Of a stretch of DNA of 64,000 bases, positions 35,490 to 45,800 are shown one piece after another. Source of the stretch: Brachionus manjavacas (lineage: Eukaryota > Rotifera > Eurotatoria > Ploima > Brachionidae); the NCBI GenBank assembly GCA_019054805.1, contig JAHQIY010000008.1, positions 2,527,501 through 2,591,500 of the forward strand. Reading direction: 5' to 3'. Made by a program: the position numbers and the translations under genes. The notes beneath the pieces are model-generated. The model was given only the letters and a program-made list of their open reading frames with translations, was not told where the DNA came from and did no database searches. Each line of letters starts with the position of its first letter. Positions within the stretch are counted from its first letter, which is position 1.

Positions 35490-35659
35490 TAAAATTTTTG
35501 ATATAATTTTTAATTATTCATTTTAATTTAAGTCAATTTACAGGAAGTACTTTACTTGATAAATATTTTAAAGTCTTTTAAGTTTAATGAGAACTTTTCC
35601 CGAAAGATGAGAACTATTTTCGGTTTTTGTTATTATGAGATTAATTTAAATTAATTAGC

Positions 35660-37050
35660 AAAAATTTAAATTAAAAAATTCTTTTTATGGTCTCTAAAAG
35701 GACGGCTCGCTATTTCAACTCGTATGAATATTTTAAATAATAAGAACCTTCGTTTAATTTCTGATATAAATATTACTAGGACTGGTGTTTTATTAAGAAA
35801 TTCTAATTGTATAATCTTGAGTCTACTATTCTTTCCAGTAACTTTCCTAGACAACTCGTTATGCTAATTGGTCTATAATTTAAACAGTAGAGGTCTTTTT
35901 TTGAATCAGAGTAATGTTCCAAGTTTTCCACGCTTTCGGGACTTAACCTTCTCTAAGAGATAAATTAAAAAGTTCTAAGATTTCTATTAATGAATTTCTT
36001 GGTAAATTTTTTTGCATCAAATTATGAATTTGGCCAGGTCCTGATGCAGCTTCATTTTTCAATCTTTTAACAAGAATAATTAATTCATTTAATCAAATTG
36101 GATCATTAAAATTAGACTGATCATAATTTCTAAAGAATTCAGAATTAGAATTAAGTATTTCGAAATCTTTATCACGATCTATTAAATCAGAATTAGGACT
36201 AAATATTGAAGACAGGAGTTCTCCAAAGCATTTTCCCTTTTCTTCATTAGTTTTGAATTCCTTGTCATTTAAAATCAAATTTGTGATTAAATTTGATCCT
36301 TTTTTTGATCTAAATTTATTTATTTTTTCCAGAATGGTCTACTTGTCAGTGGGTTTTTTCCCATCTTCTCGATAAAATTAAACCGATTTTGATTCCAGAA
36401 TTTTTTAAAGAGACTTTTAATTCAAATGTAAGTTGATTAAATTTTTGCTTGAGCAGCGAATTTTTCGGAAGTTTCTTCTTACTTTCCTACATTCTTTAAT
36501 TAAATTAACAATGTCAGGGGGAAGACTGGATTTGTAGATTTTCTGAGAAAGGTAAGGAATACTTTTATGTGATGCATAAATGATTTTTTCTGTAATTTTA
36601 TCATTTATTTGATCAATAGTGAGGGGACTTTCAGTGATATTAACTATTTGAGAATTTAAAATCTCGCTAAAGAATTGCCAGTTTGCTTTCTTAAGGTTAA
36701 GTTTTTTAGCTGTAGATTTATTTTTTAATTTAAGGCCCATATATATTGATGCTTTGATTGGGAAATGGTCACTAGTCATGTCTTGACTATTTAAGACATT
36801 AAAGTCGGTAATTTTGTCAATTAATGAAGTTGAAACTAAAAAAAGTAATTTCTATTGAAAATATTGAAAGTAGGGCGCTTATCATTGATTACTGAAAAGT
36901 CTTGCTCATTAATTAAATTTTCCAGCATTATTCCATTTTCATTTTCCCCTACGCAGCCTATTTGCTTTGTTCTAGCGTTTAGATCACCACCTAAAATGTA
37001 GTTTTTACATTTATTATTAATTGTTTTAAAAAAGTAGATTAAATAAATAG
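35660..37050 (-). mobile_element. Degenerate LINE, endonuclease plus reverse transcriptase
   Basis: Read on the minus strand from about 37050, NYILGGDLNARTKQIGC and then VINDKRPTF are the APE-type endonuclease core. After a stop and frameshift near 36840, SDHFPIKASI (36778-36749) is the endonuclease end. A linker follows with frames 36779-36417 and 36278-36093, then ASGPGQIHNLMQKNL and WKTWNITLIQKK. NYRPISITSCLGKLLERIV (about 35825-35900) is the classic reverse transcriptase block of CR1/Jockey-like non-LTR elements. Several stops and at least three frameshifts make it dead. The 5' part (endonuclease start, ORF1) and the catalytic YxDD region of the reverse transcriptase are missing. It runs opposite to the satellite's candidate exon. 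Confidence 0.85.
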
Positions 37051-37262
37051 TTGATAAATAATTTTTATCATAAGATAAAAAGAGTATTCAGAAGATATTT
37101 TTATTCAAATGTAGATAATTATTTTCTGAAGTAGATATTTATCATAAAAGTGCTATTTTTTTGTTTTATGACACTTACAGTTCTAAAAATTACCAGTTTT
37201 AAATAAATTAATTTCTTGATTGCGTAATAAGCTTAACATATTTGATATACTATATTGAATAC
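37051..37262. other. AT-rich spacer between mobile-element remnants
   Basis: Nothing recognised between the truncated 5' side of the LINE and the dispersed repeat. Confidence 0.4.
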
Positions 37263-37405
37263 GCAACTCCATTGTGTAATTGCTACCTTAATATTTCCTC
37301 CTTTTTTCCTGAAACCTGAACTATGTTACAATTTGCCACATGTAACAATCTATGTATTCTAAACTTTCATTTTTTAATTTATTCCGAAGGAGCCCTAGCT
37401 CGGTA
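37263..37405 (-). repeat. Dispersed repeat copy 2, probable LINE 3' end
   Basis: Second copy of the repeat at 1032-1220, from gcaactccattgtgtaattg to agccctagctcggta, with about 90 percent identity over the shared part by eye. On the minus strand it again reads YRARAPSE then a stop. It lies upstream of the neighbouring LINE endonuclease in that element's reading direction, so it is a separate insertion and not that element's own 3' end. Confidence 0.65.
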
Positions 37406-37559
37406 AGAAAAAAAATAAATAAAAAAAAAATAATACTATTGATTGAATTATGCACTCAGTTCTACATGTGTACAACTTCTGAATCGACGTCCGATATTAC
37501 AAGGCACAGTGCAAAGAGTTTTGGATAAATGAAGATGGTTGGCATGATCTTGATGAGTT

Positions 37560-38002
37560 GTTGGAATAGAGTATGACATAGTGTAAGTGTCGAAAAACAA
37601 AAAAATCGATTCGGAAAATTGGGAATCGAGTACTTGTTCATGCCATTATGGGAAAAAAACTTCAAATACAAGCACACAATCGGAACTTCGCACTTTTTGA
37701 ATTTAAATAAATTCCCAGGTTTGGACTAAGCGATCGAAGGCAATGCAAATCGAGGTCGAAAAAAAAAAGCCAGATCAGCTTTAGAAAGAAATTCGATTGC
37801 TCCGATTAAAAGGCAGTTAGACAATCTAAATCAACACGAACTTCAACAAGATGTATCAAGTACGGTTCTAAGTGTTAACTATTCATTCGTTAATGTCTCT
37901 CATCAAAATCAACTTGTTTTAGCTTCAAATTCAGCAGTCCAAGATCTAGCCGAAAACGATATTCAAATTTCTGAGAAACGTAAACGTGGAAGAACAAAAT
38001 AA
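37560..38002 (+). pseudogene. Mutator-like transposase remnant with SWIM zinc finger
   Basis: Plus-strand translation gives WESSTCSC in one frame. Shifted by one base, PLWEKNFKYKHTIGTSHFLN and LNKFPGLD follow, then a stop and AIEGNANRGRKKKARSALER. From 37730 to the TAA at 38000-38002 the frame is open for 90 codons and ends KRKRGRTK. The CxC ... CxH pattern followed by a basic GRKKKA ... AL segment is characteristic of the C-terminus of MULE-type transposases with a SWIM finger. Here the second finger cysteine appears as tyrosine (KYKH). One frameshift, one stop and loss of that cysteine mark it as non-functional. Confidence 0.6.
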
Positions 38003-38516
38003 TCTAATAATGAAAGTGAGCAGCGGTCAATAAGGTTTAGAAATTAAGTATCAATTACTTTATTTGTTTTTTTCAAGGTAATTTTTTTTACTGTTTTTCT
38101 TATGTAAAATTATCTATGTTTGAAAAATAAACATCTTCTATTAAAATCTATTATCTACTTCTTATTGATTTTATCTAATTTTTTATTAAAAAAAATATCT
38201 ACTAAAAATAACATTTATCTACTGACAAAAAAATATACCCTATATTTAATTATTTAATTGAAATAATCTCCATTGTAAAGAAGTTAATGTAAAGAAGAAA
38301 AATTAAAATTCTATGAATAAATAAATAAAAGAAAAAAATATAATGAAAAAAAATTTAAAAACAATCAAAAAAATAGTGGAGTAATTTATTAAATAGTCGA
38401 GACAAATAAAAGTCGAGTAATTTCAATATTTTCTTAATTCCATTTGGCGTAATTTATTTCGGGTATAGAAATTTTTCGTCATTTTTTTTATCTAGTCCAA
38501 GTTCGTTAGTAATTAA
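38003..38516. other. AT-rich intergenic DNA before the array edge
   Basis: No gene was recognised. Some of the right part (about 38460-38516) may belong to the oldest diverged monomer. Confidence 0.4.
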
Positions 38517-38800
38517 TGTAGTACATTGTTGGATTGAATAATTATAAAAAAGAAGAAATTTCATAAAATTCGTATTATTTCTCGTTGCTTTAATTCAAAA
38601 TAAAAAAAATAAAACTAGAATTTTTGAAACAAAATGATCTAAATAAATTAGAATTATTTTTTTTAAGGAAAAAGATAATCCAGATACGAGTTGGATTCGT
38701 GCCTGAAAGAAAAAGAAAAATTACTGAATGATTTTTCCACAAAGAGATCAAAAGAATTCTGAATAGAGGTAAAAATATCTTTACCAACCTGAATCAATAT
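38517..38800 (+). repeat. Diverged edge monomer 1 of the 523-bp satellite
   Basis: The order of blocks matches the satellite: a gtacattgttggattgaa block (monomer: gcacattgttgcattgaa), then an A tract with gaaattt, a Tattcaaaat block, a gatctaaat-type block and ttttttaagg. It then carries the exon-like segment 38668-38768. Identity is far lower than between array copies, as expected of an old array edge that escaped homogenisation. Confidence 0.7.
38668..38768 (+). pseudogene. Diverged, dead copy of the satellite exon
   Basis: After a TTTTAAG acceptor the relevant frame reads EKR, stop, SRYELDSC, then LKEKEKLLNDF. The array version is NRLSKYE, LDSCQ, MENEKLQNE. Over the six codons YELDSC the nucleotides differ at three positions (TAT/TAC, TTA/TTG, TGT/TGC), all synonymous. 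The segment extends to a possible donor at 38769, 101 nt in all, longer than the 66-nt array form. It contains stop codons, so it is not functional now. Confidence 0.6.
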
Positions 38801-38891
38801 ATCCTTTTCTGTAATTTTAATACAAAAGATTAATTTTAAATTTTTTGAAAAAATAATTATCTTTTAAATATTTTTCGACCACAATTAACTA

Positions 38892-39038
38892 ATGGCTGAC
38901 AAAATTCAAAGCCTTGAAAATTAAATTAAGATTTTCCTCGAGCAGGAGAGGTATTTCGAGATTGAAAATCTAATGCTCACCAAGGATCTAGAGTTATGTC
39001 GAAGCGCTAATGATCCTCAAAAGAAACAGCTTTTATAA
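38892..39038 (+). pseudogene. Small coiled-coil ORF with one nonsense codon
   Basis: From ATG at 38892: MADKIQSLEN, TAA at 38922-38924, then IKIFLEQERYFEIENLM and LTKDLELCRSANDPQKKQLL to a TAA at 39036-39038. Apart from that single codon (one base from GAA) all 48 codons are open. The G+C is higher than around it and the sequence is strongly coiled-coil-like. It lies just left of the array on the same strand and could be an old 5' or 3' exon of the gene that gave rise to the satellite. No family is recognised. Confidence 0.4.
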
Positions 39039-39098
39039 TTTCGAAAATTTAAAAACAAAAAAAAAATATAATATATTATTTTAATTTTTTTGAAACAG

Positions 39099-39176
39099 CA
39101 GAAAATGCAAATACGAGATAGATTCATGAAAGAAAAAAACAGATTTTTCAGAAGAAGATCAAGAGATTTTAGAATA
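39099..39176 (+). pseudogene. Second diverged copy of the satellite exon
   Basis: After an AAACAG acceptor the frame reads CKYEIDS, a TGA, then KKKTDFSEEDQEILE and TAA. KYEIDS matches the array motif KYE(L/V/I)DS, with synonymous differences in TAC and TCA. The tail aligns with the extension in the first diverged copy (ttttt-c-agaagatcaagag against ttttt-cc-acaaagagatcaaaag). It is dead because of the TGA. Confidence 0.5.
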
Positions 39177-39318
39177 AACTAAATGATTTATTTATTTCTC
39201 AATATTCATGTCAATTACATACTTAGGAGACGCGCTGTCCAACTCCGACCAAAACGTCGTTTTCAAATGTTTAAAAAAGAAAATTAAATTATACATCCTA
39301 TAATCCTAAATCATCTGA

Positions 39319-39364
39319 GGCAATTCTCGTAGACTGATGGCGGTCCAATTTTGTCACCTTTAAA
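39319..39364. repeat. Small duplicate of dynein exon 2/intron 1 boundary
   Basis: Positions 39341-39364 are identical over 24 nt to 30317-30340, which spans the start of DYNC1H1 exon 2 and its splice acceptor. Similarity continues with gaps leftward to 39319 (30295). A shorter echo, aattttgtcacctttt, occurs at 39386-39401. The copy sits between the diverged monomers and the homogeneous array. Confidence 0.6.
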
Positions 39365-39822
39365 CAAATCAAAATTAAAAACAAATTTTGTCACCTTTTG
39401 ATTGCTTTCTCTTCGGTAGAAATTAAATTTATAGCTAAATTGATATTTTTAATCAATAAAGGAATTTTTTTTTTAAAATGCTTTAAGGATTAAAAATAAT
39501 TTTGTAAAGGAAATTTTTGAATAAAGAATAATTTTCAAAAAAATAAATTATTTTAGAATCTAGAGAAAAAAGGCTGTGAATTCTCTCAATTTTAATTTTA
39601 TATCATTCTTGGTTCATCATTTTTTTCTAAATAATTTTTATAACAAAATAAACAAAAGATTTTTGGCCACCTGTTATGAATGAAGCACATTGTTGCATTG
39701 AAAATCATTAAAAAAAAAGAGAAATTTTATATTATTTGTCTATTTTCTTGATACTTTTATTCAAAATTTAAAAAAAGCTTTCTAAAATACTTTAAAACAA
39801 TATGATTCTAAATTTTTTTAAG

Positions 39823-39888
39823 GGAATAGATTAAGCAAGTATGAGTTAGATTCGTGTCAGATGGAAAATGAAAAATTACAGAATGAAG
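39823..39888 (+). CDS. Candidate 66-nt symmetric exon, array copy 1
   Basis: The segment lies between TTTTTTTAAG and the donor GTAAAT. With a phase-1 start and end it joins head to tail without breaking frame. It encodes 22 residues: a junction Gly, then NRLSKYELDSC, then QMENEKLQNE. The charged, leucine-bearing sequence is coiled-coil-like. All 47 copies keep the 66-nt length, the splice signals and an open frame. If all were spliced together the window alone would encode about 1030 residues. No start exon or terminal exon is identified (the right end is outside the window), and transcription is unproven. The protein family is not recognised. Confidence 0.45.
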
Positions 39889-42800
39889 GTAAATTAAATT
39901 AAAAAAATTAGAGAACAATTATATGTATTCTAAAATTTTAAAAACAAGTCATTTTTTATTATCAGTATCTTACCTTTTTTCTTATCATTTTGAGAACAAT
40001 CTATGTCGCAGGTAGGGTAAATTAATTGCCCAGAGAAAACTAAATTGAAAAGGCAGTTTAAAAGATAAATGAATTTTAGAATCTAGAGAAAAAAGGCTGT
40101 GAATTCTCTCAATTTTAATTTTATATCATTCTTGGTTCATCATTTTTTTCTAAATAATTTTTATAACAAAATAAACAAAAGATTTTTGGCCACCTGTTAT
40201 GAATGAAGCACATTGTTGCATTGAAAATCATTAAAAAAAAAGAGAAATTTTATATTATTTGTCTATTTTCTTGATACTTTTATTCAAAATTTAAAAAAGC
40301 TTTCTAAAATTCTTTAAAACAATATGATTCTAAATTTTTTTAAGGGAATAGATTAAGCAAGTATGAGTTAGATTCGTGTCAGATGGAAAATGAAAAATTA
40401 CAGAATGAAGGTAAATTAAATTAAAAAAATTAGAGAACAATTATATGTATTCTAAAATTTTAAAAACAAGTCATTTTTTATTATCAGTATCTTACCTTTT
40501 TTCTTATCATTTTGAGAACAATCTATGTCGCAGGTAGGGTAAATTAATTGCCCAGAGAAAACTAAATTGAAAAGGCAGTTTAAAAGATAAATGAATTTTA
40601 GAATCTAGAGAAAAAAGGCTGTGAATTCTCTCAATTTTAATTTTATATCATTCTTGGTTCATCATTTTTTTCTAAATAATTTTTATAACAAAATAAACAA
40701 AAGATTTTTGGCCACCTGTTATGAATGAAGCACATTGTTGCATTGAAAATCATTAAAAAAAAAGAGAAATTTTATATTATTTGTCTATTTTCTTGATACT
40801 TTTATTCAAAATTTAAAAAAAGCTTTCTAAAATTCTTTAAAACAATATGATTCTAAATTTTTTTAAGGGAATAGATTAAGCAAGTATGAGGTAGATTCGT
40901 GTCAGATGGAAAATGAAAAATTACAGAATGAAGGTAAATTAAATTAAAAAAATTAGAGAACAATTATATGTATTCTAAAATTTTAAAAACAAGTCATTTT
41001 TTATTATCAGTATCTTACCTTTTTTTCTTATCATTTTGAGAACAATCTATGTCGCAGGTAGGGTAAATTAATTGCCCAGAGAAAACTAAATTGAAAAGGC
41101 AGTTTAAAAGATAAATGAATTTTAGAATCTAGAGAAAAAAGGCTGTGAATTCTCTCAATTTTAATTTTATATCATTCTTGGTTCATCATTTTTTTCTAAA
41201 TAATTTTTATAACAAAATAAACAAAAGATTTTTGGCCACCTGTTATGAATGAAGCACATTGTTGCATTGAAAATCATTAAAAAAAAAGAGAAATTTTATA
41301 TTATTTGTCTATTTTCTTGATACTTTTATTCAAAATTTAAAAAAAGCTTTCTAAAATTCTTTAAAACAATATGATTCTAAATTTTTTTAAGGGAATAGAT
41401 TAAGCAAGTATGAGTTAGATTCGTGTCAGATGGAAAATGAAAAATTACAGAATGAAGGTAAATTAAATTAAAAAAATTAGAGAACAATTATATGTATTCT
41501 AAAATTAAAAACAAGTCATTTTTTATTATCAGTATCTTACCTTTTTTCTTATCATTTTGAGAACAATCTATGTCGCAGGTAGGGTAAATTAATTGCCCAG
41601 AGAAAACTAAATTGAAAAGGCAGTTTAAAAGATAAATGAATTTTAGAATCTAGAGAAAAAGGCTGTGAATTCTCTCAATTTTAATTTTATATCATTCTTG
41701 GTTCTTCATTTTTTTCTAAATAATTTTTATAACAAAATAAACAAAAGATTTTTGGCCACCTGTTATGAATGAAGCACATTGTTGCATTGAAAATCATTAA
41801 AAAAAAAAGAGAAATTTTATATTATTTGTCTATTTTCTTGATACTTTTATTCAAAATTTAAAAAAGCTTTCTAAAATTCTTTAAAACAATATGATTCTAA
41901 ATTTTTTTAAGGGAATAGATTAAGCAAGTATGAGTTAGATTCGTGTCAGATGGAAAATGAAAAATTACAGAATGAAGGTAAATTAAATTAAAAAAATTAG
42001 AGAACAATTATATGTATTCTAAAATTTTAAAAACAAGTCATTTTTTATTATCAGTATCTTACCTTTTTCTTATCATTTTGAGAACAATCTATGTCGCAGG
42101 TAGGGTAAATTAATTGCCCAGAGAAAACTAAATTGAAAAGGCAGTTTAAAAGATAAATGAATTTTAGAATCTAGAGAAAAAAGGCTGTGAATTCTCTCAA
42201 TTTTAATTTTATATCATTCTTGGTTCATCATTTTTTTCTAAATAATTTTTATAACAAAATAAACAAAAGATTTTTGGCCACCTGTTATGAATGAAGCACA
42301 TTGTTGCATTGAAAATCATTAAAAAAAAGAGAAATTTTATATTATTTGTCTATTTTCTTGATACTTTTATTCAAAATTTAAAAAAAGCTTTCTAAAATTC
42401 TTTAAAACAATATGATTCTAAATTTTTTTTAAGGGAATAGATTAAGCAAGTATGAGGTAGATTCGTGTCAGATGGAAAATGAAAAATTACAGAATGAAGG
42501 TAAATTAAATTAAAAAAATTAGAGAACAATTATATGTATTCTAAAATTTTAAAAACAAGTCATTTTTTATTATCAGTATCTTACCTTTTTTCTTATCATT
42601 TTGAGAACAATCTATGTCGCAGGTAGGGTAAATTAATTGCCCAGAGAAAACTAAATTGAAAAGGCAGTTTAAAAGATAAATGAATTTTAGAATCTAGAGA
42701 AAAAAGGCTGTGAATTCTCTCAATTTTAATTTTATATCATTCTTGGTTCATCATTTTTTTCTAAATAATTTTTATAACAAAATAAACAAAAGATTTTTGG

Positions 42801-45800
42801 CCACCTGTTATGAATGAAGCACATTGTTGCATTGAAAATCATTAAAAAAACGAGAAATTTTATATTATTTGTCTATTTTCTTGATACTTTTATTCAAAAT
42901 TTAAAAAAGCTTTCTAAAATTCTTTAAAACAATATGATTCTAAATTTTTTTTAAGGGAATAGATTAAGCAAGTATGAGGTAGATTCGTGTCAGATGGAAA
43001 ATGAAAAATTACAGAATGAAGGTAAATTAAATTAAAAAAATTAGAGAACAATTATATGTATTCTAAAATTTTAAAAACAAGTCATTTTTTATTATCAGTA
43101 TCTTACCTTTTTTCTTATCATTTTGAGAACAATCTATGTCGCAGGTAGGGTAAATTAATTGCCCAGAGAAAACTAAATTGAAAAGGCAGTTTAAAAGATA
43201 AATGAATTTTAGAATCTAGAGAAAAAAGGCTGTGAATTCTCTCAATTTTAATTTTATATCATTCTTGGTTCATCATTTTTTTCTAAATAATTTTTATAAC
43301 AAAATAAACAAAAGATTTTTGGCCACCTGTTATGAATGAAGCACATTGTTGCATTGAAAATCATTAAAAAAAAGAGAAATTTTATATTATTTGTCTATTT
43401 TCTTGATACTTTTATTCAAAATTTAAAAAAAGCTTTCTAAAATTCTTTAAAACAATATGATTCTAAATTTTTTTAAGGGAATAGATTAAGCAAGTATGAG
43501 TTAGATTCGTGTCAGATGGAAAATGAAAAATTACAGAATGAAGGTAAATTAAATTAAAAAAATTAGAGAACAATTATATGTATTCTAAAATTAAAAACAA
43601 GTCATTTTTTATTATCAGTATCTTACCTTTTTCTTATCATTTTGAGAACAATCTATGTCGCAGGTAGGGTAAATTAATTGCCCAGAGAAAACTAAATTGA
43701 AAAGGCAGTTTAAAAGATAAATGAATTTTAGAATCTAGAGAAAAAAGGCTGTGAATTCTCTCAATTTTAATTTTATATCATTCTTGGTTCATCATTTTTT
43801 TCTAAATAATTTTTATAACAAAATAAACAAAAGATTTTTGGCCACCTGTTATGAATGAAGCACATTGTTGCATTGAAAATCATTAAAAAAAAAAAGAGAA
43901 ATTTTATATTATTTGTCTATTTTCTTGATACTTTTATTCAAAATTTAAAAAAGCTTTCTAAAATTCTTTAAAACAATATGATTCTAAATTTTTTTAAGGG
44001 AATAGATTAAGCAAGTATGAGGTAGATTCGTGTCAGATGGAAAATGAAAAATTACAGAATGAAGGTAAATTAAATTAAAAAAATTAGAGAACAATTATAT
44101 GTATTCTAAAATTTTAAAAACAAGTCATTTTTTATTATCAGTATCTTACCTTTTTTCTTATCATTTTGAGAACAATCTATGTCGCAGGTAGGGTAAATTA
44201 ATTGCCCAGAGAAAACTAAATTGAAAAGGCAGTTTAAAAGATAAATGAATTTTAGAATCTAGAGAAAAAAGGCTGTGAATTCTCTCAATTTTAATTTTAT
44301 ATCATTCTTGGTTCATCATTTTTTTCTAAATAATTTTTATAACAAAATAAACAAAAGATTTTTGGCCACCTGTTATGAATGAAGCACATTGTTGCATTGA
44401 AAATCATTAAAAAAAAAGAGAAATTTTATATTATTTGTCTATTTTCTTGATACTTTTATTCAAAATTTTAAAAAAAGCTTTCTAAAATTCTTTAAAACAA
44501 TATGATTCTAAATTTTTTTTAAGGGAATAGATTAAGCAAGTATGAGTTAGATTCGTGTCAGATGGAAAATGAAAAATTACAGAATGAAGGTAAATTAAAT
44601 TAAAAAAATTAGAGAACAATTATATGTATTCTAAAATTTTAAAAACAAGTCATTTTTTATTATCAGTATCTTACCTTTTTTCTTATCATTTTGAGAACAA
44701 TCTATGTCGCAGGTAGGGTAAATTAATTGCCCAGAGAAAACTAAATTGAAAAGGCAGTTTAAAAGATAAATGAATTTTAGAATCTAGAGAAAAAGGCTGT
44801 GAATTCTCTCAATTTTAATTTTATATCATTCTTGGTTCATCATTTTTTCTAAATAATTTTTATAACAAAATAAACAAAAGATTTTTGGCCACCTGTTATG
44901 AATGAAGCACATTGTTGCATTGAAAATCATTAAAAAAAAAGAGAAATTTTATATTATTTGTCTATTTTCTTGATACTTTTATTCAAAATTTAAAAAAAGC
45001 TTTCTAAAATTCTTTAAAACAATATGATTCTAAATTTTTTTTAAGGGAATAGATTAAGCAAGTATGAGGTAGATTCGTGTCAGATGGAAAATGAAAAATT
45101 ACAGAATGAAGGTAAATTAAATTAAAAAAATTAGAGAACAATTATATGTATTCTAAAATTTTAAAAACAAGTCATTTTTTATTATCAGTATCTTACCTTT
45201 TTTCTTATCATTTTGAGAACAATCTATGTCGCAGGTAGGGTAAATTAATTGCCCAGAGAAAACTAAATTGAAAAGGCAGTTTAAAAGATAAATGAATTTT
45301 AGAATCTAGAGAAAAAAGGCTGTGAATTCTCTCAATTTTAATTTTATATCATTCTTGGTTCATCATTTTTTTCTAAATAATTTTTATAACAAAATAAACA
45401 AAAGATTTTTGGCCACCTGTTATGAATGAAGCACATTGTTGCATTGAAAATCATTAAAAAAAACGAGAAATTTTATATTATTTGTCTATTTTCTTGATAC
45501 TTTTATTCAAAATTTAAAAAAGCTTTCTAAAATTCTTTAAAACAATATGATTCTAAATTTTTTTAAGGGAATAGATTAAGCAAGTATGAGGTAGATTCGT
45601 GTCAGATGGAAAATGAAAAATTACAGAATGAAGGTAAATTAAATTAAAAAAATTAGAGAACAATTATATGTATTCTAAAATTTTAAAAACAAGTCATTTT
45701 TTATTATCAGTATCTTACCTTTTTTCTTATCATTTTGAGAACAATCTATGTCGCAGGTAGGGTAAATTAATTGCCCAGAGAAAACTAAATTGAAAAGGCA

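Noticed and set aside
37462-37677. 71-aa minus-strand frame
   Set aside because: It is opposite the SWIM-finger remnant, which explains the coding-like composition on the plus strand.
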